This document shows, one piece after another, positions 42,399 through 51,096 of a stretch of DNA of 64,000 nt. The translations under genes were made by a program, and so were the position numbers. This DNA is from CAZHFW01 sp964531675 (lineage in GTDB: Bacteria; Planctomycetota; Phycisphaerae; Phycisphaerales; UBA1924): NCBI GenBank assembly GCA_964531675.1, contig CAZHFW010000003.1, positions 1 through 64,000 of the forward strand. The letters run 5' to 3'. Each line of letters begins with the position of its first letter. Within the stretch, counting starts at the first letter, position 1. Below the pieces are notes generated by a model. That model made no database searches, was not told the origin of the DNA, and saw nothing but the letters and a program-made list of their open reading frames with translations.

Positions 42399-43277
42399 AT
42401 GCATCCCACGCGTGTCGGCGTCGTCCGCTACCTCAACACCGCCCCGCTCACCTTCGGGCTGGAAAAGCTCGCGGGCCTGACGATGGTCCCGGCGGTGCCG
42501 GCACGCATCGTGGACCTGATCAGCTCGGGCGAAGTTGATCTGGGCCTGGCGTCGGTGGTTGACGCGCTGAAGTCCACCGCATCGGGAACCCCGATGACCC
42601 TGATCCCCGCGGGCATGATCGGCTGCGATGGCCCGACCCTGACCGTCAGGCTCTTCTCCACGACGCCGCTGGAGGAGATCCAGACGGTGCACGCGGACAC
42701 GGATAGCCACACGTCCGTCATCCTGTGTCAGGTGATTCTGAGCAAGCTGATCGGAGTACGGCCCACGATCGTGCCCTTCGACGCCCGCGAACGCGTCGAA
42801 CGTCAGGGCAACGCCGAGGCGAACGAGTTCCCCGCGGCGCTGCTCCTGATCGGGGACAAGGTCGTCACCGATGGCCCGCCCGCGGTGCGCTATCCCTACC
42901 AGCTCGATCTGGGAGAGGCGTGGAAGAAGCTCACGGGCCTGCCTTTCGTGTACGCGATGTGGATGTGCCGGTCGGAGAGGGCCGACGACCAGGCGGTGCA
43001 GACCGCAGCGATGCTCCTGGACCGACAGCTGCGCCACAACCTGACGAGGCTCGACAGCATCATCTCGGCACGGGCGCCGGAGCACCGCTGGCCTCTGGAC
43101 CTGGCGCGGCACTATCTCGGGGAGTTGCTGCGCTTCCGCGTGGGGGCTCGGGAGCGCGAGGCGGTGGGCCGGTTCTCGATGGAGGCGGCCTCGCTCGGCC
43201 TGTTGCCCGGCGCCGCGGTGACCTGGCGTGAGATCACGCCCGCCGATATCGCGGAGCTGATGACCGCTGGAGCGTGA
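42399..43277 (+). CDS. mqnA: chorismate dehydratase of the futalosine menaquinone pathway
   Basis: 292 residues, a periplasmic-binding-protein-like fold without a signal peptide. The start VGVVRYLNTAPLTFGLE matches the MqnA N terminus, and SSGEVDLGLASVVDAL and DSHTSVILCQVILSKL are typical active-site loops. MqnA removes water from chorismate to give 3-[(1-carboxyvinyl)oxy]benzoate, the first step of the futalosine route. The other mqn genes are not in this window. I chose the ATG at 42399 because upstream residues lack similarity to the family. Confidence 0.9.
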   Translation: MHPTRVGVVRYLNTAPLTFGLEKLAGLTMVPAVPARIVDLISSGEVDLGLASVVDALKSTASGTPMTLIPAGMIGCDGPTLTVRLFSTTPLEEIQTVHADTDSHTSVILCQVILSKLIGVRPTIVPFDARERVERQGNAEANEFPAALLLIGDKVVTDGPPAVRYPYQLDLGEAWKKLTGLPFVYAMWMCRSERADDQAVQTAAMLLDRQLRHNLTRLDSIISARAPEHRWPLDLARHYLGELLRFRVGAREREAVGRFSMEAASLGLLPGAAVTWREITPADIAELMTAGA

Positions 43278-43295
43278 GGACGCGGAGGATCAGGG

Positions 43296-45008
43296 TTGCC
43301 CCCACTTTCGCGCATCAGTTCCCCGGTGCTTGAGAAGCTGGCCCGCGATCTGCGCTTTGCGCCGCGGGACGCGCTGCTCCGCGATGTGGACCGCGTGGAG
43401 GAGCTGGCGCGGGATGTGGATCCCAAGGGCTCGTACCCCGAGGACTTCGTGGTCTTCCGCATCACCGGATATCGCTCCGACAGCACGGAAACGAAGCTTC
43501 TCTCCGGAGAGACGCTTTTGGCGGATCTGTCGGCGCTGGCCGAGCGGATCTGCGACGCTGCGGGGATGAAGCTCGATGAGCTCAAGGCGGGGAGCTCCGC
43601 GACGCTGGCGGAGTTGTCGTCGCGCTGGAACGTGAGCCGGAAGACGGTTGATCGCTGGCGTCGGGAGGGGCTCATCGCCCGGCGGGTGCTCGGGAGCAAT
43701 CAACGCCCGACGCTGGTCGTGAGGCTTGAGGTCGCGGAAGCCTTCGAAGGGACGCATCGGGACTCGATCGCTCGGGCGAGCGGCTTCTCGCGGATCCCGA
43801 GCGAGATCCAGCATCGCATGCTCAGGCGGGCGAGCGTCTACCGAGCACGCTTTGGCTGTTCGCTCAATCAGGCGGCCCAAAGGCTGGCCCAGCGGTACGG
43901 CCGGAGCCCCGAGGCGGTGCGCCAGCTGCTCAAGAAGCACGATCGCGTCGGCGCGGAGGGAGCGGCCGCGGATCGGGGATCGATCACGGTCCGCGAGCGG
44001 CGCGTGTACTTCCGCGTCTGGCAACGCGGTCTGGATCCGGTGTGGATCGCCAAGCGCACGCGGCGGGCCGCCACGGGCGTGCGCCGGGCGATCAACATCG
44101 AGCGAGCCCAGCTGCTGCGTGAGCTCGCGGAATCGGGAGCGCTGGACGCCCCCACGGCTCCGACCTTCGCCAGACCCGAAGCTTCCGAAGTGCTGCTTTC
44201 GCCGGATCCGGTTCGCACGGGCCTGGGGCGTCCGGGCCTGACGGACCTTTCGGAGTTTCTGGCGGATGCCCGCAAGAGAACCGTGCCCATCGGGGCCGAG
44301 GAGCTCTCGCGCCGGGTTGCGATGTGCCTCCTGATGCACCGCGCCAAGCGGGCGATCCTGGAGCTGGATCGCGGGAATCCGAGTGCGGCGGCGATTGACC
44401 GCGTGGAAACGGACCTGCGCTGGGTGCTCAGGCTCAAGGCCGAGCTGATGCGCCCGCACTGGGCGCTGGCGATCGAGACCGTGGAGTCCCAGCTCTCCAC
44501 CGATCCGGGGCGCGGGCTTGGGATGGTCCCGACCGACCAGCTCCCCGAACTCCTCGCGAACCTGCGCGATGCGCTCGCGGAGGCGGTGGACCACTACGAG
44601 CCTTTCCGGTCAGCCGAGATCGGCGGGCGCTTGGCGGGATCGGTCGCGCTGGCGGTGGCGAAGATCGGACCCAGGTGGGCCAAGAAGCTCGGATCGGAGG
44701 CTGTCAGAGCCCCGCGGGCGCAGGCGCGCGTGCTCCCGGGCGTGCGGATCCGGGACTGGACGCGCAGCGTCGCGAGCTGGCAGAGGCTTCTCGAGCCAGA
44801 CGACCGCGCGATGGGGAGGCTGGCAACGCTCGAGCCCTCGGTGCGACGCGTGATCGAAGCGCGATTCGGGCTCAGCGGCCTTCCACCCCGGACGCTCACC
44901 GAACTGGCGACGCAGCTGCGCTCGAGCCCGACACGCCTGGCCCGCACCGAGCGGACCGCGATCAGGCTGATGCGGGGTTTGAAGCCGAAACCTTCGCGGG
45001 CATCCTGA
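43296..45008 (+). CDS. large HTH protein with sigma-factor-like C terminus
   Basis: 570 residues from a TTG start with GGAGG seven bases upstream. An N-terminal helical part is followed by a clear helix-turn-helix near 103-130 (ATLAELSSRWNVSRKTVDRW, then RREGLIARRV). A second possible HTH lies near 185-215 (CSLNQAAQRLAQRYGRSPEA). The last 60 residues, RRVIEARFGLSGLPPRTLTE and then LATQLRSSPTRLARTER, look like sigma region 4.2. A full sigma region 2 is not visible. It is probably a DNA-binding regulator related to sigma factors. It follows mqnA by 18 bases. Confidence 0.6.
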   Translation: MPPLSRISSPVLEKLARDLRFAPRDALLRDVDRVEELARDVDPKGSYPEDFVVFRITGYRSDSTETKLLSGETLLADLSALAERICDAAGMKLDELKAGSSATLAELSSRWNVSRKTVDRWRREGLIARRVLGSNQRPTLVVRLEVAEAFEGTHRDSIARASGFSRIPSEIQHRMLRRASVYRARFGCSLNQAAQRLAQRYGRSPEAVRQLLKKHDRVGAEGAAADRGSITVRERRVYFRVWQRGLDPVWIAKRTRRAATGVRRAINIERAQLLRELAESGALDAPTAPTFARPEASEVLLSPDPVRTGLGRPGLTDLSEFLADARKRTVPIGAEELSRRVAMCLLMHRAKRAILELDRGNPSAAAIDRVETDLRWVLRLKAELMRPHWALAIETVESQLSTDPGRGLGMVPTDQLPELLANLRDALAEAVDHYEPFRSAEIGGRLAGSVALAVAKIGPRWAKKLGSEAVRAPRAQARVLPGVRIRDWTRSVASWQRLLEPDDRAMGRLATLEPSVRRVIEARFGLSGLPPRTLTELATQLRSSPTRLARTERTAIRLMRGLKPKPSRAS

Positions 45009-45013
45009 ACAAT

Positions 45014-45029
45014 CCCGCCGCCGGGCGGG
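45014..45029 (+). terminator. short hairpin after the sigma-like gene
   Basis: CCCGCC/GGCGGG with a four-base loop, five bases past the stop codon, followed by TATCTT. It also lies close upstream of the phosphoesterase start, so it could instead act in that leader. Confidence 0.35.
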
Positions 45030-45042
45030 TATCTTCGGGCCC

Positions 45043-46092
45043 ATGCACGCCGACCATCACCATGCGCCAACCGGGATTGAACAGGGCATCGCCCGCCGCA
45101 CCGCGATCAAGGCTGCGGGCCTGAGCGCCCTGGCGCTGGCGACCGCGCCCGCGCACGCCAACGCGAAGATCGTGGAGCCGCGGCGCGCGTTCCGCGTTGC
45201 CCATCTGACCGACATCCACATCCAGCCCGAGCGTGACGGCGGGAAGGGTTTGGCGGCGTGCCTCCGCCGGATTAATCAGCTCTCCCCCAGGCCGGACCTG
45301 ATCCTGACCGGCGGCGACCTGATCATGGACTCCTTCGACCAGGGCCAGAAGCGCACCCAGCAGCTCTGGGACCTCTTCACGAAGGTGCTGGCGGACGAAA
45401 CCGCGATCCCGACGCGCCACTGCCTCGGCAACCACGACATCTGGGGCTGGAACAAGTCCAAGTCGGGCACCTCGGGCGCCGAGCCCGGATGGGGAAAGCG
45501 ATGGGCCACCGATCTGCTTGCGCTCCCGGGCACGTACTACGCCTTTGAGATCGGAGGCTGGAAGTTCATCGTGCTCGACTCGGTGCAGCCCACCGATCCC
45601 GCGGGAAGCTACTTCGGCGGGATCGACCAGCCTCAGCTCGACTGGCTCAAGGACCAGCTCCAGCGCACGCCCAAGTCCATGCCGGTGCTCGTGCTCTCGC
45701 ACATCCCGATCCTGACGGGCGCAACGCTTCTCAGCGACGGCCGGTTCACACCCGATGGCATCGTGATGCCCCGGGGCAACATGATCCACAACGCCGATCG
45801 CCTGATCCGCCTGTTCGAGGAATACCCGAACATGCGCGTCTGTCTCTCGGGGCACATCCACCACGTCGAAAGACTCGACTTCCAGGGGATCACGTACCTC
45901 TGCAACGGCGCCGTCTGCGGCGCGTGGTGGGAAGGCAAGATCGTCAACTTCCAGAAGCGCGAGGCCAGGGCCAAGCCCGAGGATCCCAAGCGCCCCATGC
46001 GCTGCGACGAGGGCTTCGGTCTGCTCGACCTCTTCCCCGACGGCACCTTCATCCACCAGTACTTCACCTACGGCTGGGAAGCAAAGGCCTGA
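45043..46092 (+). CDS. exported metallophosphoesterase (calcineurin-like)
   Basis: 349 residues. The N terminus has a twin-arginine-like signal (ARRTAIKAAGLSALALATAP). The five metal motifs are present: LTDIHI, GGDLIMD, LGNHDIWGW, VLSHIPI and LSGHIHHVE. The C-terminal part carries ITYLCNGAVCGAWWEGK, seen in phosphoesterases of the Icc/CpdA-like group. It should hydrolyse phosphoesters outside the cytoplasm with two metal ions. The start has no strong ribosome site. It is convergent with the response regulator gene. Confidence 0.87.
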   Translation: MHADHHHAPTGIEQGIARRTAIKAAGLSALALATAPAHANAKIVEPRRAFRVAHLTDIHIQPERDGGKGLAACLRRINQLSPRPDLILTGGDLIMDSFDQGQKRTQQLWDLFTKVLADETAIPTRHCLGNHDIWGWNKSKSGTSGAEPGWGKRWATDLLALPGTYYAFEIGGWKFIVLDSVQPTDPAGSYFGGIDQPQLDWLKDQLQRTPKSMPVLVLSHIPILTGATLLSDGRFTPDGIVMPRGNMIHNADRLIRLFEEYPNMRVCLSGHIHHVERLDFQGITYLCNGAVCGAWWEGKIVNFQKREARAKPEDPKRPMRCDEGFGLLDLFPDGTFIHQYFTYGWEAKA

Positions 46093-46112
46093 ACATCAAC
46101 CGATGAATCCAC

Positions 46113-46724
46113 TCAGGTCAGGCTGATGCCGGCCTTCTCGAGCACGCTCTTGGCGACATCGACCAGAGGCGTCCGGCGGTCGCGAGCGGTCTTCTGGAGC
46201 AGCTTCATCGCATCGGGCTCGCTGACCTTGTGGGCCTGCACGATGGCCCACTTGGCCTTCTCGATGATTTTGCGCTCTTCCAGACGGCGACGCAGATCTT
46301 CCGCGCCGGCCTTTTCGGTCGCGTGCGCCACGAACCGGCCCCAGGCGACGCCGATCGCGGCGCGGAGCTGGGCTTCCGTCGCGGGCTTGACGAGGTATCC
46401 GAACACGCCGGCCTTCTCGGCGTCCTTGATCTGCTCGGGATCCGAGTACGCGGTCAGCATGATCACCGGCACGCCGAAGCTCGAGTAGATCTCTTTGGCA
46501 GCCGAGAGCCCATCGCGGACGGGCATGCGGATGTCGAGCAGCGCCATGTCGGGGGTCCCGATCTGGGCCAGACGGACCGCAGCATCGCCATCGGTTGCGG
46601 GGCCGACGACGGTGTACCCAAGGCCCGTCAAGGTCAGGGTCAGCTCGGTGGCGACCAGATGCTCGTCCTCGGCGACGAGGATCCGCGCGGGCGCTTCGGC
46701 GAACTGAGGCAACTCATGGCTCAT
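46113..46724 (-). CDS. ANTAR-type response regulator
   Basis: 203 residues: receiver domain (ILVAEDEHLVATEL, phospho-Asp near 64 in LLDIRMP, VIMLTAYS and the Lys in VKPA). An ANTAR domain follows at about residues 140-200 (LEERKIIEKAKWAIVQAHKV, then SEPDAMKLLQKTARDRR). ANTAR proteins bind paired hairpins in nascent RNA and stop transcription termination, so this regulator likely acts as an antiterminator. Its start overlaps the stop of the histidine kinase gene as ATGA, so the two form a coupled system. The target RNA is not identified. Confidence 0.92.
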   Translation of the reverse strand: MSHELPQFAEAPARILVAEDEHLVATELTLTLTGLGYTVVGPATDGDAAVRLAQIGTPDMALLDIRMPVRDGLSAAKEIYSSFGVPVIMLTAYSDPEQIKDAEKAGVFGYLVKPATEAQLRAAIGVAWGRFVAHATEKAGAEDLRRRLEERKIIEKAKWAIVQAHKVSEPDAMKLLQKTARDRRTPLVDVAKSVLEKAGISLT

Positions 46725-48448
46725 GTCGGAACCTCGATCGAGAGCCCATCGGGCTCGGCATCCGCCGGCTCGGGGGGCTCATCGCTGAATCGGGCCGTCA
46801 CGATAGCGTGAAAACCCGTTGGGAGCTTGTGGTGCTCGAAAGACCCGCGGAGTTCGCTCCGGCACAGTCCCTCGATCAGCGCCAGTCCGACGCCTCCCGG
46901 GATGCCGGTGCGCGGCGGGCTGACCGCCGGGCCTTGCCCATCTTCGCGCCACTCGATCTTGATGACGCCGCGGGGCAGATTGGACCATTCAAGGCGGGCC
47001 CTACCGAGGCCCGACGCGAGCACGCCGTGCTTGGCGGAGTTGGTCACCAGCTCGTGCAGCACCATCGCCATGGCGTGCGCCTGGGCGGGCGGGATGGTGA
47101 TCTCGGGGCCCTCGCAAGCCAGATCCCCGGTGCGGGCCTGCGGGACGGCGCCCGCCGAGATCTTCCGAGCCATCTCGCCAAGCGAGATGGGCCCGCCGTG
47201 CCCGCGCGAGATGATCTCGTGCACGTCCCGCATCGCCAGGAGCTTGCCTCGCACCGCGGATGCGACCTCGGGGCCCGAGCGTCCCGTGCGCTCGTAGATG
47301 GACACGAGCCCCAGGAGCCCCGCGATGTTGTTGCGGACGCGGTGGTCAAGCTCGCGCATGAGCGTGCGCTCGCGATCGAGCGACTCGGAGATCTGCTGCA
47401 TGTTCTGGCGGAGCTGTTCTTCCGCGGTCTTGCGGTCGGTGATGTCGGTGGTCAGACCGCCGAGACCATAGATCGCGCCGTCGAGCCCTCGGAGCGGGAA
47501 CTTCACGGTGAGATACGTGCGGGGCGTGCCGTCGAAGCGCACGACGTGCTCGTAGCGCTCGACGGTGCCGTTGCGGATCACGCGCAGATCGGCGTCGCGG
47601 AAGAAGCGTGCGGAGGCGTCGGGGAAGAGTGCTGAATCCTCGCGGCCGACGATCTGATCGGCCGGGAGCTTCATGAACTCCTCGTAGCTCTTGTTCACGA
47701 ACTGGTAGCGCCCCTCCAGGTCCTTGATGTAGGCGATGGCGGGCGTGTTGTTCATCATGACCTTGAGCCGCGCCTCGGTCTTCTCACGCTCGGCTTCGGC
47801 CCGGCGGATGTCCTCGATGTCAACCGAGCAGCCCATGAATCCCAGGAACTTGCCGTCGGGCTCAAAGCGCGGCGTGCCGTGGTTCAGCACGGCGCGATAG
47901 TCGCCCGATGCGCCGCGCACACGCACCTGCACGGAGAAGGGCAATCGCTGGGCGATCATCCCCGAGTACACGCTCATGAAGCCCTCGGCGTCGTCGGGGT
48001 GCACGCCCTCGGACCAGCCCCAGCCCTGCTCCTGCTCGAGCGTGCGCCCGCGGAAGCGGAGCCAGGATCCATTCGCAAAGACGAAACGCCCCTGATCGTC
48101 GGCTTGCCAGATCATCGCGGGCGCCGCGTCCGCAAGATCGCGGAAGCGTCGCTCGCTCTCCTCCAGCGCGATGCTCCGGCTCTCGGCGCGGGCCAGCTCC
48201 GTGCGCAGCATGAATGCCGCCAGGATCAGGGCGCTGAGCAGGATCGTGTAGATCCCGGTCTCGATGATCGCCTGCGAGCTGTTGGTCTCGGGCCTCTTGC
48301 CTTGCGTCATGACGTTGAGCAACGCAAAGCCCAGCGCCAGCGCGCCGGCGCCCAGCGCCACCACGAGCCAGCGGCCCACGCCATCGGGCGAAAACCCGGA
48401 CGAAGGCCCGGGCGTGATCGGCGGGAGATTGGTGGAGCGGGCGGTCAT
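46721..48448 (-). CDS. PAS-domain sensor histidine kinase (HisKA_2/HWE type)
   Basis: 575 residues. Two membrane helices near 27-46 and 62-82 are followed by two PAS domains (about 95-215 and 222-340). The first keeps the GWSEGVHPDD motif of the PAS_3 type. The phosphoacceptor is in RELDHRVRNNIAGLLGLVSI, His near 369, the HisKA_2 pattern. The ATPase domain has VLHELVTNSAKHG and GGVGLALIEGL. It is the cognate partner of the ANTAR regulator, and such HK-ANTAR pairs are often light, redox or nutrient sensors. The ATG at 48448 is preferred over an upstream extension with low coding character. Confidence 0.9.
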   Translation of the reverse strand: MTARSTNLPPITPGPSSGFSPDGVGRWLVVALGAGALALGFALLNVMTQGKRPETNSSQAIIETGIYTILLSALILAAFMLRTELARAESRSIALEESERRFRDLADAAPAMIWQADDQGRFVFANGSWLRFRGRTLEQEQGWGWSEGVHPDDAEGFMSVYSGMIAQRLPFSVQVRVRGASGDYRAVLNHGTPRFEPDGKFLGFMGCSVDIEDIRRAEAEREKTEARLKVMMNNTPAIAYIKDLEGRYQFVNKSYEEFMKLPADQIVGREDSALFPDASARFFRDADLRVIRNGTVERYEHVVRFDGTPRTYLTVKFPLRGLDGAIYGLGGLTTDITDRKTAEEQLRQNMQQISESLDRERTLMRELDHRVRNNIAGLLGLVSIYERTGRSGPEVASAVRGKLLAMRDVHEIISRGHGGPISLGEMARKISAGAVPQARTGDLACEGPEITIPPAQAHAMAMVLHELVTNSAKHGVLASGLGRARLEWSNLPRGVIKIEWREDGQGPAVSPPRTGIPGGVGLALIEGLCRSELRGSFEHHKLPTGFHAIVTARFSDEPPEPADAEPDGLSIEVPT

Positions 48449-48582
48449 GGCCGAGTGATCTCTGTTCTGCGAGACCGAGAGTTTATCGGGAATCCCAGCC
48501 CAGAGCGTGCGGCACAGCGGCCCGGAACACCACTTTCCGCCGGCCGATTCTGCCGCTGAGAACCGGGCGTTATGCTCGGAGG

Positions 48583-49680
48583 ATGCCCCTGGACCGGATC
48601 CTGATCTTGGTGCAGCTCGCCGCACTCCCGGTCATGGTGTGCGCCGCCTGGCTTCTCTCCGGGGCGTGGAAACACCGGAACAGGCCGCTGTTCGCGATCA
48701 TGGGACTTCTGCTCTTCCTCGCCGCGGCGTTCCCTGTTGGGCTTCAGTCGGGCATCGTGGATCAGTTCTGGGTCGCCCGGCGACTGCCAACCAGCATGCT
48801 GATGCTCCGAGCGATGGACCCGGCGCTGGGCGTGAAAGGCTCGCCAGAGGTGCTGGCGTTGTGCCATCGGCTCGAGCGTGGAGCCTTGGGCGCGGATGAT
48901 CTGGCCAGACTGCTGGCGCCTCCCTCTTCGCCCGTCCAGCCAGAATATGTGCTGAGCGCCGCCCGAGCGATCACGACGCCGCAGAGTCGCGGACTGCTTC
49001 GCTGGCTTGATGATCAGAGCAACTTCAAGGTTCAGGGTGGGGTCAACGGCCGTGCCGCGATCGCGGTCGCATCGAGCGCTGCAGCGGAACGTGCGACCGA
49101 TCCGGAACTCGTCAAGGCGATCTGCAACCTGCTGGAGGACCCCAGATCGGACGATGTCCTCCTGTACCTCGGAGAGTTCGACGCCGCGTGCCGGAAGCTG
49201 CTGGCGCACGGCGGGCCTCATCCGCAACTGCTGCAGTCGTGGGGAGTATTGATGCTTCGCTTCGGATGCAAAGTCCAAAGCGTGAGCCAGAGCCCCGACC
49301 GCACCCTCTTCCGCCTCGATCCGAATCCCTCCAGAGAGATGAAGTTTGGTCCGATCTGGAAGATGGTCGCGACTCCCTCGCAGCCCGCGACATCCCCGTC
49401 GCACCCCCAGCGTCCCGAGCTTCCCAATATCGCCTGGCTTGAGCTCAGGCCTTCGACGGATGACCCCAGCGTGCTCGTTGGCGAAGCAACGTTCTCCGCG
49501 ACGCTGGATCCAGAGCACCTCGGAGAGCTCTGGCGTTCAAGGCCGTTCCTGTTCCCTGAAGACCTTGATCTGGCAACGCTCCCCCGCTTGTCGGTCTGGC
49601 GGCGCGTGCGTTTGAGTCTCGACCCGCGCAAGGAGGGCAGCCTGCGTTCCACGATCGTCGCCGAGGGGGTTGGCTCATGA
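48583..49680 (+). CDS. hypothetical membrane-anchored protein
   Basis: 365 residues. Two N-terminal membrane helices (LILVQLAALPVMVCAAWLLS and IMGLLLFLAAAFPVGL) are followed by a helical domain and a C-terminal beta-rich domain (VGEATFSATLDPEHLG, then RRVRLSLDPRKEGS). I know no family. GGAGG lies directly against the ATG, an unusually close spacing. The end overlaps the next gene by four bases, and that gene has a similar overall layout. Confidence 0.7.
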   Translation: MPLDRILILVQLAALPVMVCAAWLLSGAWKHRNRPLFAIMGLLLFLAAAFPVGLQSGIVDQFWVARRLPTSMLMLRAMDPALGVKGSPEVLALCHRLERGALGADDLARLLAPPSSPVQPEYVLSAARAITTPQSRGLLRWLDDQSNFKVQGGVNGRAAIAVASSAAAERATDPELVKAICNLLEDPRSDDVLLYLGEFDAACRKLLAHGGPHPQLLQSWGVLMLRFGCKVQSVSQSPDRTLFRLDPNPSREMKFGPIWKMVATPSQPATSPSHPQRPELPNIAWLELRPSTDDPSVLVGEATFSATLDPEHLGELWRSRPFLFPEDLDLATLPRLSVWRRVRLSLDPRKEGSLRSTIVAEGVGS

Positions 49681-51068
49681 TCCTCGCAAGCGATCTCCCG
49701 CTTGTTGTGTGGTGGCTCATCCCCATCGCGGTCCTCGCCATGGCGATCCCCGCCTGCCGCTTGCTGCGGAGTGCGCGGAGCGGCCAGCGATTTCCTCGCG
49801 AGCACTGCCAGCGCTGCGGCTTTCCGCGGAGCGACAACCCACACCGGTCGTGCCCCGAATGCGGCGCCAGCGCCGCCGAATCTACCCGCCGCGTCGGCCC
49901 GGCGGCTCGCACCGCCGCCGCGGCGCTGTCACTGGTGATGTTCGCGCCCGCTCTGGTCCAGACGCCCGCGCTGACGTGGTGGATCCTCGGTCGTCAGAGC
50001 TTCGCGGACCGATTCCCGGACAGTCGGATGAGGCTTCTGCTCTGGCTTGATGCGCCCGAGCTGGCGAACCTGAAGCTCGATCTCGAGTCGACGGTCAGAC
50101 TCAGCCCTGCCACGCTGACCAAGCTCACAGCGCGTGCGTTCGAACTGGCTCAGGTCCCTCAGCTCCCTAGCGACGCACCGCTTTCGCGACGCCGCTCCAT
50201 TACGGAGCAACTGTCCTACTCGGCTGCGCCGATTCCCTCCCCCCGCCTCGCGGATGATCTCGGAGCGCTGCTGTGTTACCGGGGACTGGACGACGCGCGC
50301 CGGGGCGCGATCCTGAGAGGCTACTTGCAGGCGGTCTCGCCGCACAGAGCCTTTGACTCCAGCCCCTTGGCCGCGAACCTTGCGGAGATGTGCTGGGGCG
50401 GACCTGTCACGACACTCGGCAATACCAAGGCGGTCGCGGGAGGGAAGGCGTTTTCCACGTTGACCCCGGCCCAGATCAGCGAACTTGCGAGCACGGTGCT
50501 CGCTCGGCAGGCGGATCCGGAGAAGACCTGGAGTCCGTTGTGGGGTGCAGCGTTCGAAGGACTCGCCTCGCAAGGTCTTCTCGCGGAGAACCTCGTCGAG
50601 CGGTACCGACAGCACGCTGCCATGCTGCACATTCGCCTCCCAGGGACACCCCTCCACGCGGGCGAGGCGGCTCCGGCAATTCTTGATTACGAGCTCCGCA
50701 CCGGCGGACGCGTGGATTTCTCCGGCCGCTTCGTTCCTGACGAAGCGTGCGCCGACGCGGTGCATCGCGGCGCGGACTGGAAGTGGAAGGTCGCGCCGCC
50801 GATGTATCCCCAGGTCGTGCTGGTCCTCACACCCAAGAGTCCGGGCACGCTCGTGATCACGGGCACCGCGACCATTGAACTCCTCCCGGATCGCGAGGGT
50901 GTCGACCGTCGTCTCTCCAACGCGGGCGAGACTTCGATGCGATTCTGGTTGAAACAGCCCCGCACCATGATTACGCAGCACGTCTCTATCGAGTGCCAGG
51001 TGCTGCCCGCGCGCACGCCGCCCGCGCCGCCATCGGCCGCGCAGCCTACGGATCAGGGCGGGCTCTGA
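49677..51068 (+). CDS. zinc-ribbon membrane-anchored protein
   Basis: 463 residues. A membrane helix (LPLVVWWLIPIAVLAMAIPA) precedes a Cys4 ribbon (CQRCGFPRSDNPHRSCPECG), then a second helix and a large domain that is presumably external. The C-terminal beta region has a pattern like the preceding gene (GRVDFSGRFVPDEACADAVH, then VVLVLTPKSPGTLVITG). Translation is coupled to that gene (ATGA). A function cannot be assigned. Confidence 0.72.
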   Translation: MILASDLPLVVWWLIPIAVLAMAIPACRLLRSARSGQRFPREHCQRCGFPRSDNPHRSCPECGASAAESTRRVGPAARTAAAALSLVMFAPALVQTPALTWWILGRQSFADRFPDSRMRLLLWLDAPELANLKLDLESTVRLSPATLTKLTARAFELAQVPQLPSDAPLSRRRSITEQLSYSAAPIPSPRLADDLGALLCYRGLDDARRGAILRGYLQAVSPHRAFDSSPLAANLAEMCWGGPVTTLGNTKAVAGGKAFSTLTPAQISELASTVLARQADPEKTWSPLWGAAFEGLASQGLLAENLVERYRQHAAMLHIRLPGTPLHAGEAAPAILDYELRTGGRVDFSGRFVPDEACADAVHRGADWKWKVAPPMYPQVVLVLTPKSPGTLVITGTATIELLPDREGVDRRLSNAGETSMRFWLKQPRTMITQHVSIECQVLPARTPPAPPSAAQPTDQGGL

Positions 51069-51096
51069 CCGAGCGATTGGCCTCCGCGCGGATGAC

